From assembly GCA_026390755.1 (NCBI GenBank), contig JAPLFI010000308.1:1-46834 (forward strand): a stretch of DNA of 46,834 nucleotides, in the 5' to 3' direction. A model generated the notes under the pieces. The model worked only from the letters and a program-made list of their open reading frames with translations. It was not told the DNA's origin and ran no database searches. Each line of letters begins with the position of its first letter. The first letter of the stretch is position 1. This document shows positions 32,869 to 40,020 of this stretch, one piece after another. Made by a program: the position numbers and the translations under genes. The stretch comes from Ignavibacteriota bacterium (GTDB lineage Bacteria; Bacteroidota; Ignavibacteria; Tepidaquicellales; Tepidaquicellaceae).

Positions 32869-35853
32869 TTATTTCACAATTTTCGTGACATTATTGAATA
32901 AGTCTTTATTCTCGTTGACTGTATTTTCATTTCCATAAACACAGTAATTATTTTGTTTCAGAATTGCATCAATCATAGATATATACCCGACAATATCCTT
33001 CTGGGAGACTGATAATACATCATCTCTTTCTTTCTGGACTTCATCAGGCTTTGTTTTTGAATAATAATACCTCAACGCCGTATTGCCTTCCTGAAACGGG
33101 CTCATCGGCATATCCAGTCTTGCAATAGAACCTATAACATAACGTTTCATTTCTGTTTCGCTTGGGTTGAAATTTTTCAGGTACTCGACTGTGCCCGAAT
33201 AATTTTCAAATGTCTTTTTGAGATTTGGATCACGGTATGAGCCGAAAATCACATCACCATTCGCGCTTATCGATAACCTGCCACCGTATGCACCGCCGAT
33301 TATTCTTATTGTATTATACAGATAATCTCTCATCAAAATCTGATTTAATACACGCATTTTTCCGTTCCACTCAAATCCAAGTTTTTTAAAATTGAAACCC
33401 TGCAATACATACTGCACTTTTGAAGCAGTCAGGAAACCTTCATTTTTCTTTTCCAGTTTGAAATTCCATTTTTGATATTCATTCTTCTGCTCACCCGCAA
33501 TATTCAGGTTGTTCAGTTTCCCGTAGAAATTTTTGTAATCAGTATCAGAGCACAAAACGAATAATTCGAGATTGCCTTTATTGAATAGTAACGACTTTGT
33601 TTTCTTAAGATTCGCGATTATATTATCGGCATTCGTGTCAAAATTCTTTACAAGATCTGTTACGAACCAATAATATTCTATTCCTGCCATTAATTCGGTA
33701 AACATACCTTCATTGCTGAAATATGATTTCATTCGTGTGTTTGCAAAATCATAACCTTCGCTTTTTATTTTGGCTTCAAGGTTGGACTGATATCTTACGA
33801 ACAAAGACTTAATTCTGTCTTTGTCGTCTAACTTTGTGTTGTTGACAATTTCGCCCGCGAGTTCAATCATCTTATCCGATTTAGTATTCATCGATTTCGA
33901 ATTGACGACAAACTTCGGTATCATTCTGGAATCGTCATTATTTTCGAAGAAAGTGTACATGTTCATACTGAATCCGCCTGTATGTAAATTAAGATTTTTC
34001 TCCAGTTCTCCGTAATTGTATTTCCCGGTGCTCATATTACCAAGCAATTCCGCAAGCAGAGCTGTATACGGAATCAGTTCCTGCGGAAGAACTCTCATAT
34101 CGTATATCTGTCTTAAATAGATGACATTGTTCGTGAAAATATTATATTTTAATACAGGTACATCAATCGGTTTATCCTTCTTTATTTCATAGAATATTGC
34201 TTTTGAATCTATGTCTTTTAAATCAAGAAGAGGAATTGAAGCAAGCGCTTCGGGAGAATTTTCCTGCTTCTGGTATTTTATCAGATCATCCGTCTCTTTT
34301 ACAAGAGCATCAATATCAGTTCCTGAAAGTTTGTCTTTATATTCTTTAAGTTTCTTTTCCATCTCCGCAGTCTTCTGTTTCTCAAGACCGGGTTCAGGGT
34401 TCAGAATAAGGAACAGGCAGTGATTGTTATTCAGGAAATATTCTTTAATTACTTTTTCGAGATAGCCATTGGCGATGTCGCTCCGCAGTTCCTTAAATAC
34501 ATTTTCATATTCGAGCGCGAGGAAAGGATTATTTCCGTAGTTCCATCCAGCAATCGCTCTGTATCCGTATGCTAAACCTAATTGGGCAGTGTTTAATTCT
34601 TTTGTACGAAATTCAATTCTGTTAAATGCACCGTCAACGGCTTCTTTATCAAGTCCTTTTTCGGAAACTTCTTTCAACTTGGTGAAAATAATTTTCTTGA
34701 AATTATCTTTGTCAGAAGAATTCGCGTTCTGCGCAACAAATGAAAATACATTCTGATTAAGATTCGAAAAATCCGCTGATATGTCCTTCCCTATTCCGGC
34801 AGATTCAATTGCTTTCCTTATCGGGGCTGTTTCCTGATTTACCAGAACCTCGGAAAGTATATTCAGCGCATATACAAGTTTCTGGTCTTTTCCTAGTCCG
34901 GTTACAAAATTCAAAGAGATATATGTCTGGTTTTCCGTATTACTGCCTTCTGTCACTGAATAAGAACTTGTAACTTCTTTCATAGCATTAAACGGAGGCT
35001 GAATCGGATAAGATATTTCTTCTCCCCGCGTAGTATAATTTTTTAAATAATTTTCATTTATGAATCTGAGTTCTTCGTTTAAATCCGCGTTACCGTATAT
35101 AACAATATTGCTGTTTGAAGGATGATAATATTTTTTATGAAACGCCATAAACTTCTCATGCGTGAGTTCCGGAATTGCGGACGGATATCCTCCCGAAGAA
35201 TATCTGTAAAATGTTTCAGGAAAAAGATACTTCATTGTCTGATAATCGAGTTCTCTTGTAGGGCTTGAATAAGCACCCTTCATTTCATTATAAACAATTC
35301 CCCTGTAAACCAAAGGCGATTCTTTATCTTTTAATTCGTAATGCCAGCCTTCCTGGGCAAGGATTTTTTTATCATCGTACAATAACGGATTAAATACCGC
35401 GTCAAGATAAATATTCATCAGATTGAAATAGTCCTTATTGTTCATGCTTGCAACAGGATACATTGTCCTGTCGTTGCCCGTCATTGCGTTAATAAACGTA
35501 TTCAGTGAACCTTTCATTAGAACGTCAAAAGGGCTTTTTACCGGAAAACTTTTTGAGCCGTTTAACACACTGTGCTCCATAATATGCGGCGAGCCGTCAT
35601 CCGACTCAGGGGAGGTCTTAAATGCAATATTAAATGTTTTGTTCGCGTCGGAATTGGCGATTTTAATCAGTTTGGCTCCGCTTGAAACATGTTCAAACAC
35701 ATAGCATTCACTGTTAACCTCTTTGACGAACTTTTTTTCAGTGAGTTTGAATCCGTGATAGGTTTTACCGACCTCAAATGTCTGTGTAAAACCCTGTGAA
35801 ACACTATATGCTAATATCATTATGACAGTAAAAAATTGGAATAAAGTTTTCAT
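32869..35853 (-). CDS. M16 family metalloprotease (presequence-protease-like)
   Basis: 994 residues, the usual length of two-half M16C enzymes. Signal peptide about 1-23. The inverted zinc motif HIMEH (His90, Glu93, His94) lies in SPESDDGSPHIMEHSVLNGS, and the distal zinc ligand is in GIVYNEMKGAYSSPTRELDY (about 185-200). The family signature SLNTFINAMTGNDRTMYPVA is also present. The second half contains the expected substrate-cavity segment (RIIGGAYGGRLSISANGDVI). Relatives (PreP/Cym1) degrade short unfolded peptides in a closed chamber; here export suggests periplasmic peptide clearance. There is no sorting domain. It is the first gene after the tRNA-Asp fragment. Confidence 0.9.
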   Translation of the reverse strand: MKTLFQFFTVIMILAYSVSQGFTQTFEVGKTYHGFKLTEKKFVKEVNSECYVFEHVSSGAKLIKIANSDANKTFNIAFKTSPESDDGSPHIMEHSVLNGSKSFPVKSPFDVLMKGSLNTFINAMTGNDRTMYPVASMNNKDYFNLMNIYLDAVFNPLLYDDKKILAQEGWHYELKDKESPLVYRGIVYNEMKGAYSSPTRELDYQTMKYLFPETFYRYSSGGYPSAIPELTHEKFMAFHKKYYHPSNSNIVIYGNADLNEELRFINENYLKNYTTRGEEISYPIQPPFNAMKEVTSSYSVTEGSNTENQTYISLNFVTGLGKDQKLVYALNILSEVLVNQETAPIRKAIESAGIGKDISADFSNLNQNVFSFVAQNANSSDKDNFKKIIFTKLKEVSEKGLDKEAVDGAFNRIEFRTKELNTAQLGLAYGYRAIAGWNYGNNPFLALEYENVFKELRSDIANGYLEKVIKEYFLNNNHCLFLILNPEPGLEKQKTAEMEKKLKEYKDKLSGTDIDALVKETDDLIKYQKQENSPEALASIPLLDLKDIDSKAIFYEIKKDKPIDVPVLKYNIFTNNVIYLRQIYDMRVLPQELIPYTALLAELLGNMSTGKYNYGELEKNLNLHTGGFSMNMYTFFENNDDSRMIPKFVVNSKSMNTKSDKMIELAGEIVNNTKLDDKDRIKSLFVRYQSNLEAKIKSEGYDFANTRMKSYFSNEGMFTELMAGIEYYWFVTDLVKNFDTNADNIIANLKKTKSLLFNKGNLELFVLCSDTDYKNFYGKLNNLNIAGEQKNEYQKWNFKLEKKNEGFLTASKVQYVLQGFNFKKLGFEWNGKMRVLNQILMRDYLYNTIRIIGGAYGGRLSISANGDVIFGSYRDPNLKKTFENYSGTVEYLKNFNPSETEMKRYVIGSIARLDMPMSPFQEGNTALRYYYSKTKPDEVQKERDDVLSVSQKDIVGYISMIDAILKQNNYCVYGNENTVNENKDLFNNVTKIVK

Positions 35854-36205
35854 AATATTATATATTTAATTTGATGAATTGGCTCATATTACGGAATACA
35901 GGAAAATATATATTTTTAAGTTTAGTGTTTATGCAAATCCTCATCTCAGATATAACCAAATAACGTTTATGCAAACATAATAATTATATGTAATTAATAC
36001 GTTAGAATGATATATATGTTACGGTTTTTTCATTTTTGATCACGAATAAAAAACCGTATAGGTTTAACCTCTTTGGAAATGGAATACAAAAATACTATAA
36101 ACACAATTATTATCGACAGTCCCATCTTTAAGTAATGGAATTTATCCATAAATCCTGAAAAGGGAAAGTGTATAAGATTACCGCATAGCCCCCAGTACTA
36201 AAATC

Positions 36206-36240
36206 TGTCTCAAAATGAGAAAATTTGTCTCAAAATGAGA
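36206..36240. promoter_or_regulatory. Two tandem activator-like sites upstream of sigma-54 promoter
   Basis: The 15-mer TGTCTCAAAATGAGA occurs at 36206-36220 and again at 36226-36240, exactly 20 bp apart. Each has an inverted core CTCA-AAA-TGAG. They lie 50-85 bp upstream of the -24 element, where enhancer-binding proteins for sigma-54 commonly bind. The cognate activator is not in the window. Confidence 0.65.
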
Positions 36241-36289
36241 AAATATTTAGAGATACATTTCTAATAGAGGCTATAAATGAACTTTATAT

Positions 36290-36307
36290 TTGGCACGGAA
36301 ATTGCAT
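36290..36307 (+). promoter_or_regulatory. Sigma-54 (RpoN) -24/-12 promoter
   Basis: TTGGCACGGAAATTGCAT contains TGGCACG at -24 and TTGCA at -12 with exact RpoN spacing (consensus TGGCACG-N4-TTGCW). It points toward the metallophosphoesterase gene. The predicted start near 36318 gives a leader of about 200 nt. Confidence 0.78.
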
Positions 36308-36515
36308 GAATAAGTTAAAATTATGATTAAAATATATCAGAATAAATTTTCAGTCCTATAAACGAGTTATCCATCATAATAAAAAGATAAGACTGAAAAT
36401 ATGTCTGACCACTTAAAGTAATAATTATAATATTAAAAAATGGAATCCAGAAACCATTTCAAAAACGGGGCGAATCCGAAAAGCCTTATGAGTAGGAAAT
36501 AAATGAAAGATTAAA

Positions 36516-37838
36516 ATGAAAGCATTATTTAGAATTAGTGAAGTAATTTTTGTTCTGTTGTTCTTACTTACACTTAACGCTTGTAATAAATCTGATCCAA
36601 TAGGGTCATCAGAACCGGTAATAAACCCGTTTAGCAACGGAGGGACTGAAAGGAATATGATTGTTGTTTTAAGCGATATGCATCTTGGTGCAGATCTTAC
36701 TTATTCTCAATGTGTAAATAACAGGGGATCTCTTGCAAAGTTGCTTCAACAGATTAAAGCGGCTCCGAATGTTAAAGAGCTTGTTATCGCAGGTGACCTG
36801 ATTGATGAATGGTGGGTTCCGTGTGATGTAAACACTTATCAGGGAAGCAATCAGAGTAATCTTGTACAACGGATCGCAGCTGCCAATTCAGAAGTATTTA
36901 CTGTCATTAACCAAATAATTCAGGAAAATAAAATTATTGTAACTTTTTTACCCGGGAATCATGATATGGGAATAACTGCTGCTAATGTTAACCTTATTCT
37001 CCCGGGGATAAATCAGGTACATGATGCACAAGGTGTAGGTACTTACAATCCGGCAAGTATGCCCGTATTGGCAATTGAGCATGGCAATCGCTATAATTTT
37101 ATCACTGCACCTGACCCGATTTCCAATATAGATAGTGTGCCGGGCTCCTTTTATCCTACGGCATATTTTTCAACAAGAATAGCAACGACACATGCGATAC
37201 AAAATTGTACAATACCCGGCGACACATTACCCGTTATAACACCGAATACCGGGGGCAATCAAAGCCAGACTTTAGCGTATTATTATTGGCAAACCTGGGT
37301 AGAAACAATTGAAGTTATTCCTATAACAAATAGATTTTCTGATAAGATTATTGTGACCAATATCAATGGATTTACAAAAACATATTCAGTCAACGATCTG
37401 GTACCTTTTCAATTAATTCCCGGAGGATTTATTGATATGAATCTTTTCAGAGGGGTACAGGACAACTGGGAAGCAAGACAAACCATGAACCTTGTGGCAG
37501 TCCATACCCCGATTGCACAGGCACTAGCTAATCAATTTAATTTTAATACTATAGATAGTCAGGCACATACGCAATACTTTAGTAATCCAAACTCCATTAA
37601 AAGAATCGTAGTTTTTGGACACACACACATAGCCAAAATCATTCCGTTCACATATAACGGGGTAAAATCAATCTATGCGAACTCGGGAACATGGCTTGAT
37701 AATAATCCCGGATCAACGATGAATTTTGTTGTAATAACACCACAGAGTGCTGAGGCTTCTTCCAAAACCTTAGTAAAACTGTACAACTTTATGAATGAAG
37801 TTGTAACTAAAATGGATGAAAACTCATTGCGTTATTAG
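36516..37838 (+). CDS. Calcineurin-like metallophosphoesterase lipoprotein
   Basis: 440 residues. Lipoprotein signal with lipobox LNAC (Cys23). All metallophosphoesterase motifs are present: SDMHLG (Asp55, His57), GDLIDEW (Asp95), GNHD (149-151), a His in NLVAVHTP, and GHTHIAKI near the end. An insertion of about 150 residues separates the GNHD and VHTP motifs, longer than in minimal enzymes. The enzyme should hydrolyse phosphoesters outside the cytoplasm, anchored to a membrane. It is preceded by a sigma-54 promoter with two activator-like sites, so it is probably under conditional control. Substrate unknown; no nucleotidase-specific domain is visible. Confidence 0.85.
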   Translation: MKALFRISEVIFVLLFLLTLNACNKSDPIGSSEPVINPFSNGGTERNMIVVLSDMHLGADLTYSQCVNNRGSLAKLLQQIKAAPNVKELVIAGDLIDEWWVPCDVNTYQGSNQSNLVQRIAAANSEVFTVINQIIQENKIIVTFLPGNHDMGITAANVNLILPGINQVHDAQGVGTYNPASMPVLAIEHGNRYNFITAPDPISNIDSVPGSFYPTAYFSTRIATTHAIQNCTIPGDTLPVITPNTGGNQSQTLAYYYWQTWVETIEVIPITNRFSDKIIVTNINGFTKTYSVNDLVPFQLIPGGFIDMNLFRGVQDNWEARQTMNLVAVHTPIAQALANQFNFNTIDSQAHTQYFSNPNSIKRIVVFGHTHIAKIIPFTYNGVKSIYANSGTWLDNNPGSTMNFVVITPQSAEASSKTLVKLYNFMNEVVTKMDENSLRY

Positions 37839-37969
37839 CAATAAGCAGATGAGGTTGATTTAATTTCGTTTAGTAACAAAGTGTAGCAGTAACAAGGATT
37901 TCAGTGGAAAATGTGGCATTGTCTCACGCTCAAACATTCAAGTTTTGCCTTTTTTTCAGCCATTTGAAA

Positions 37970-38312
37970 TTATTTTTTCTTTATATAATAAGGGCCAGCA
38001 AGGGTGATAACGGCAAAAAATGGTGCCTCCGCCTTCTGTTTAATAGTGGACTCAATCGTGTTTCTGAAAGGTAAAGCCTTAAGCGGCAGATCGCCTTTTA
38101 TCAGCACAAAGATTCGCATGCGTCCAGGGTGCCGGTGATTAGAAAACCTGACGCATTGAATCGAAAAGTCCCGGTATTGCCAGACCAGGTTTCGACTACT
38201 TGGCTTCGGCGATCGGTGTTCTGAGCTGCCAGTTCCGGCAGGTATTGCTGGATCCGGGTTAGAGCCTCGTACAGTTTATAGGTATTCGTTTTGGTTTGCT
38301 TTCAAAAGTGTA
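37970..38312 (-). pseudogene. Frameshifted remnant, possibly a polyhydroxyalkanoic-acid-system-like protein
   Basis: On the minus strand one frame reads TNTYKLYEALTRIQQYLPEL, then QVVETWSGNTGTFRFNASGF, LITGTLD, and hits a stop. A shifted frame from 38119 continues KGDLPLKALPFRNTIESTIK and ends at 37970. Joined, these give the pattern of small PHA-granule-type proteins (W-x-GN ... SG-x-L-x-V ... LP). No intact start is present. Bases 38101-38220 hold 62 G+C of 120, well above nearby DNA (20 of 60 at 38341-38400), suggesting a foreign origin. The family guess is weak; the broken coding character is more secure. Confidence 0.42.
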
Positions 38313-38430
38313 TTTGACGATTTTTGTGTAGAATAAAATAATAACTTAAGCCTATTATATAGCCCTGAACAAATCAATGATAAGCTTTTTGGGAAGCGTT
38401 AAAATTTTATAAAGAAAAAAGGAGTCGGAT

Positions 38431-38946
38431 ATGCAAAGTATACAGATTTTAATTGAGAAAGCGATTGGTTATTTTATGCAATATGGACTTAGTTTGGTCT
38501 ATGCCATACTTATATTTATTATTGGAAAATGGCTTGCTCGTCTTGTAGCTAAAATGTCAAGCGCTGCCATGCAGAAGACGAAGATAAATGAAACCCTTGC
38601 CCCTTTCTTAAAGAATATTATTTATTATGTAATTTTAAGTTTAGTCGTTTTAGCTGCCCTAAATGAGATTGGTATTGAAACTACTTCTTTTATAGCGATA
38701 ATGGGCGCAGCTGGTTTAGCGGTAGGGTTAGCTTTGCAGGGTTCCCTGGCTAATTTTTCAGCTGGGGTGATGTTGATTCTTTTTCATCCGTTTAAAGTAG
38801 GAGATGAAGTTGAGGCGGGCGGAGCAAGCGGCATTGTGAAAGAAATCCAAATTTTCAGCACTATCATGGAATCCAGTGACAATAAAACCATAATTGTCCC
38901 CAATGCAAAGATTACCACGGATAAAATAGTTATTCATCGGAAATAG
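38431..38946 (+). CDS. Short MscS-type mechanosensitive channel
   Basis: 171 residues against about 270-290 for a normal MscS. A good Shine-Dalgarno (AAGGAG) precedes the ATG. TM1 spans about 19-36, TM2 about 62-79, and the pore helix TM3 about 87-115 with the typical Gly/Ala pattern (IMGAAGLAVGLALQGSLANF). The beta domain follows (HPFKVGDEVEAGGASGIVKE, IIVPNAKITTDKIVI) and then a stop. The C-terminal alpha/beta vestibule of about 100 residues is missing. Downstream DNA holds no continuation in any frame. It may still form a pore but lacks the cage that stabilises the heptamer. It lies in a stretch of remnants and repeats, so truncation by a rearrangement is likely. Confidence 0.78.
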   Translation: MQSIQILIEKAIGYFMQYGLSLVYAILIFIIGKWLARLVAKMSSAAMQKTKINETLAPFLKNIIYYVILSLVVLAALNEIGIETTSFIAIMGAAGLAVGLALQGSLANFSAGVMLILFHPFKVGDEVEAGGASGIVKEIQIFSTIMESSDNKTIIVPNAKITTDKIVIHRK

Positions 38947-39006
38947 ATTAATTAAAAGCCGATTACAAAAAACCAAATTAGTGAATACTCAGTTACAGCT
39001 GTTTTG

Positions 39007-39150
39007 ATACTCCATTATTTTAAAGCTACTCCCATACCTTATTCCGATGAGTCCCTACTTTTCAGAAATATTTTCATGTGACTCCCATAGTGTTTTCAAG
39101 TACATCCCTACATACCCCCAAATAATTTCGTATTACTCCCACTATGATTA
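39007..39150. repeat. Degenerate tandem repeat with ACTCCC motif
   Basis: TACTCCCATA at 39027, GACTCCCATA at 39080 and TACTCCCACT at 39134 recur at 53-54 bp. Between them, GTCCCTAC and ATCCCTAC recur at a similar half-period, as does AAATATTTTC/AAATAATTTC. The preceding GATACTCCATTATTTT may be a further half unit. The copies are diverged. Confidence 0.45.
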
Positions 39151-39193
39151 ATCTTTGTGAGACAGCCTCGACTGGTTTCGAAGTGAATAGAAA

Positions 39194-39230
39194 TTCTTAT
39201 TCCGTGCATATTTTTTACAAGGAATAAGAA
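39194..39230. repeat. 37-bp palindromic repeat, copy 1
   Basis: TTCTTATTCC (39194-39203) inverted as GGAATAAGAA (39221-39230), perfect 10-bp arms. The same 37-bp sequence with a few changes occurs at 43711-43747. Confidence 0.7.
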
Positions 39231-39260
39231 ATACGGCTTTATACTTCTGATTTTAATCAA

Positions 39261-39420
39261 TTAATCCCTGACGCAACGGACGGAGTACCCAGCCGCTTGT
39301 ACTCTTCATATTTTTACCCGCTGTTTCTTTTCCGCCCAAATTATTTGTAAGTTTTGACCATTCTGCATCGCTTGGTATGTGCCATCCTTCCTGTGCTAAT
39401 CCACGTGAATCTTTTACTGA
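39261..39420 (-). pseudogene. Internally deleted FISUMP gene fragment
   Basis: The minus strand encodes SRGLAQEGWHIPSDAEWSKL, then NNLGGKETAGKNMKSTSGW, a FISUMP core close to the intact protein at 17724 (RGLAPDGWHIPTNDEW). Directly after SGW, a frame shifted by one base reads GYSVRCVRD and stop at 39261, the normal FISUMP C-terminus. So about 50-60 residues between the two parts are deleted and the reading frame is broken. The N-terminal part is also missing, its place taken by the 26-bp palindrome at 39425. It is not a functional gene. Confidence 0.8.
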
Positions 39421-39424
39421 AATT

Positions 39425-39450
39425 GGGTCTCCGGCAAATGCCGGAGACCC
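39425..39450. repeat. 26-bp perfect palindrome at the FISUMP fragment edge
   Basis: A 12-bp arm GGGTCTCCGGCA and its exact inverse flank an AA centre. It separates the stop of the 39466 gene from the FISUMP remnant. Translated, it yields the SPAFAGD peptide. No T tract follows, so it is not a typical terminator. Confidence 0.75.
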
Positions 39451-39465
39451 AAAAATTACATTCAA

Positions 39466-39858
39466 CTACGGAATTCTTGTCCATGAGTCAGTAGCAAAAT
39501 ACTCTCCTGTCTGCTCAAGTAAAACCATAGCGTTGTTTGAATCTATTCTAATGACAAGGCTCCCGCTTTGCATAATAGAACCTTTCGGAACATCAGCCCA
39601 TTTTACGGTGATAATATTTCCGTTTATAACGCCATGGGCAACATTGGACCATGAAGGTGAAACGGCATCCTCTTCGCCATACCATAACACCTCATTCCCT
39701 AACTGCCTTAAGTAATATTTTCCTCCGGCTCCGCTGAAAACTCCATCCATATTATATGGATTCGAGGTTTTCTTATTTCCTTCGTCCTGAGCAAACAACA
39801 TCACAGGCAGTAAAACAAATACTAAAACAAAAAGTTTTAATAAATTTTTGGATCTCAT
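39466..39858 (-). CDS. Small secreted beta-barrel-like protein
   Basis: 130 residues from ATG 39858, chosen because AGGAGAG lies just upstream and a signal peptide follows (MRSKNLLKLFVLVFVLLPVM, cleavage near LFAQ); the frame is open further upstream. The mature part is one compact domain: GVFSGAGGKYYLRQLGNEVL, WYGEE, SNVAHGVINGNIITVKWADV, PKGSIMQSGSLVIRI. This pattern (GGxYYLRQxGxxxxWxGE ... NVAHGxIxGNxIxxxWADVP) recurs in small secreted domains of several bacteria and suggests a lipocalin-like or avidin-like barrel. Function unknown. The direct-repeat block at 39892-39963 lies 33 bp upstream of the start and may regulate it. Confidence 0.68.
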   Translation of the reverse strand: MRSKNLLKLFVLVFVLLPVMLFAQDEGNKKTSNPYNMDGVFSGAGGKYYLRQLGNEVLWYGEEDAVSPSWSNVAHGVINGNIITVKWADVPKGSIMQSGSLVIRIDSNNAMVLLEQTGEYFATDSWTRIP

Positions 39859-39891
39859 TTTCTCTCCTATTTTAAGTTTAAAAAAGCGACG

Positions 39892-39963
39892 CATTGCGTC
39901 ATAAATAATGTAACCATGGTTAGTCAAAAACAGGTCGTTGACTCATAAATAAAGTAACCGTAT
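39892..39963. repeat. Paired direct repeats, block 2
   Basis: Units begin CATTGCGTCATAAATAATG at 39892 and CGTTGACTCATAAATAAAG at 39936, each followed by TAACC; starts are 44 bp apart. The block matches 29374-29446. It lies immediately upstream of the minus-strand gene starting at 39858. Confidence 0.7.
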
Positions 39964-40020
39964 TTAGAATCCAATCCGTTATTTGTTTGTACAGACCCGA
40001 GTTTAAGCTTAGCTTGGCAC

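Larger units (their letters stand above)
35854..36515. other. Long intergenic region carrying a sigma-54 promoter
   Basis: 662 bp between the M16 gene (-) and the metallophosphoesterase gene (+). Contents: an 11-bp direct repeat GTTTATGCAAA (35927 and 35965) on the M16 side; an 11-bp inverted repeat with arms at 36020-36030 and 36048-36058; two activator-like sites (36206-36240); a sigma-54 promoter (36290-36307); an inverted repeat TTTTCAGTC/GACTGAAAA (36347-36399) in the leader. A 20-codon frame (36440-36502) lies in the leader and has no recognisable product. Confidence 0.6.
38947..39260. other. Repeat-rich intergenic DNA after the short MscS gene
   Basis: 314 bp without a coding frame. 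It contains the degenerate ACTCCC tandem repeat (39007-39150) and a 37-bp palindrome (39194-39230). No trace of the missing MscS C-terminus is seen. Confidence 0.5.

Noticed and set aside
36440-36502. 20-codon frame in the sigma-54 leader as a gene
   Set aside because: No ribosome binding site of note and no recognisable product; kept only as a remark in the leader description.
39150-39172. Insertion-sequence end (GAGACAGCCTC)
   Set aside because: Only one end-like motif is present with no partner inverted repeat, no target duplication and no transposase trace.
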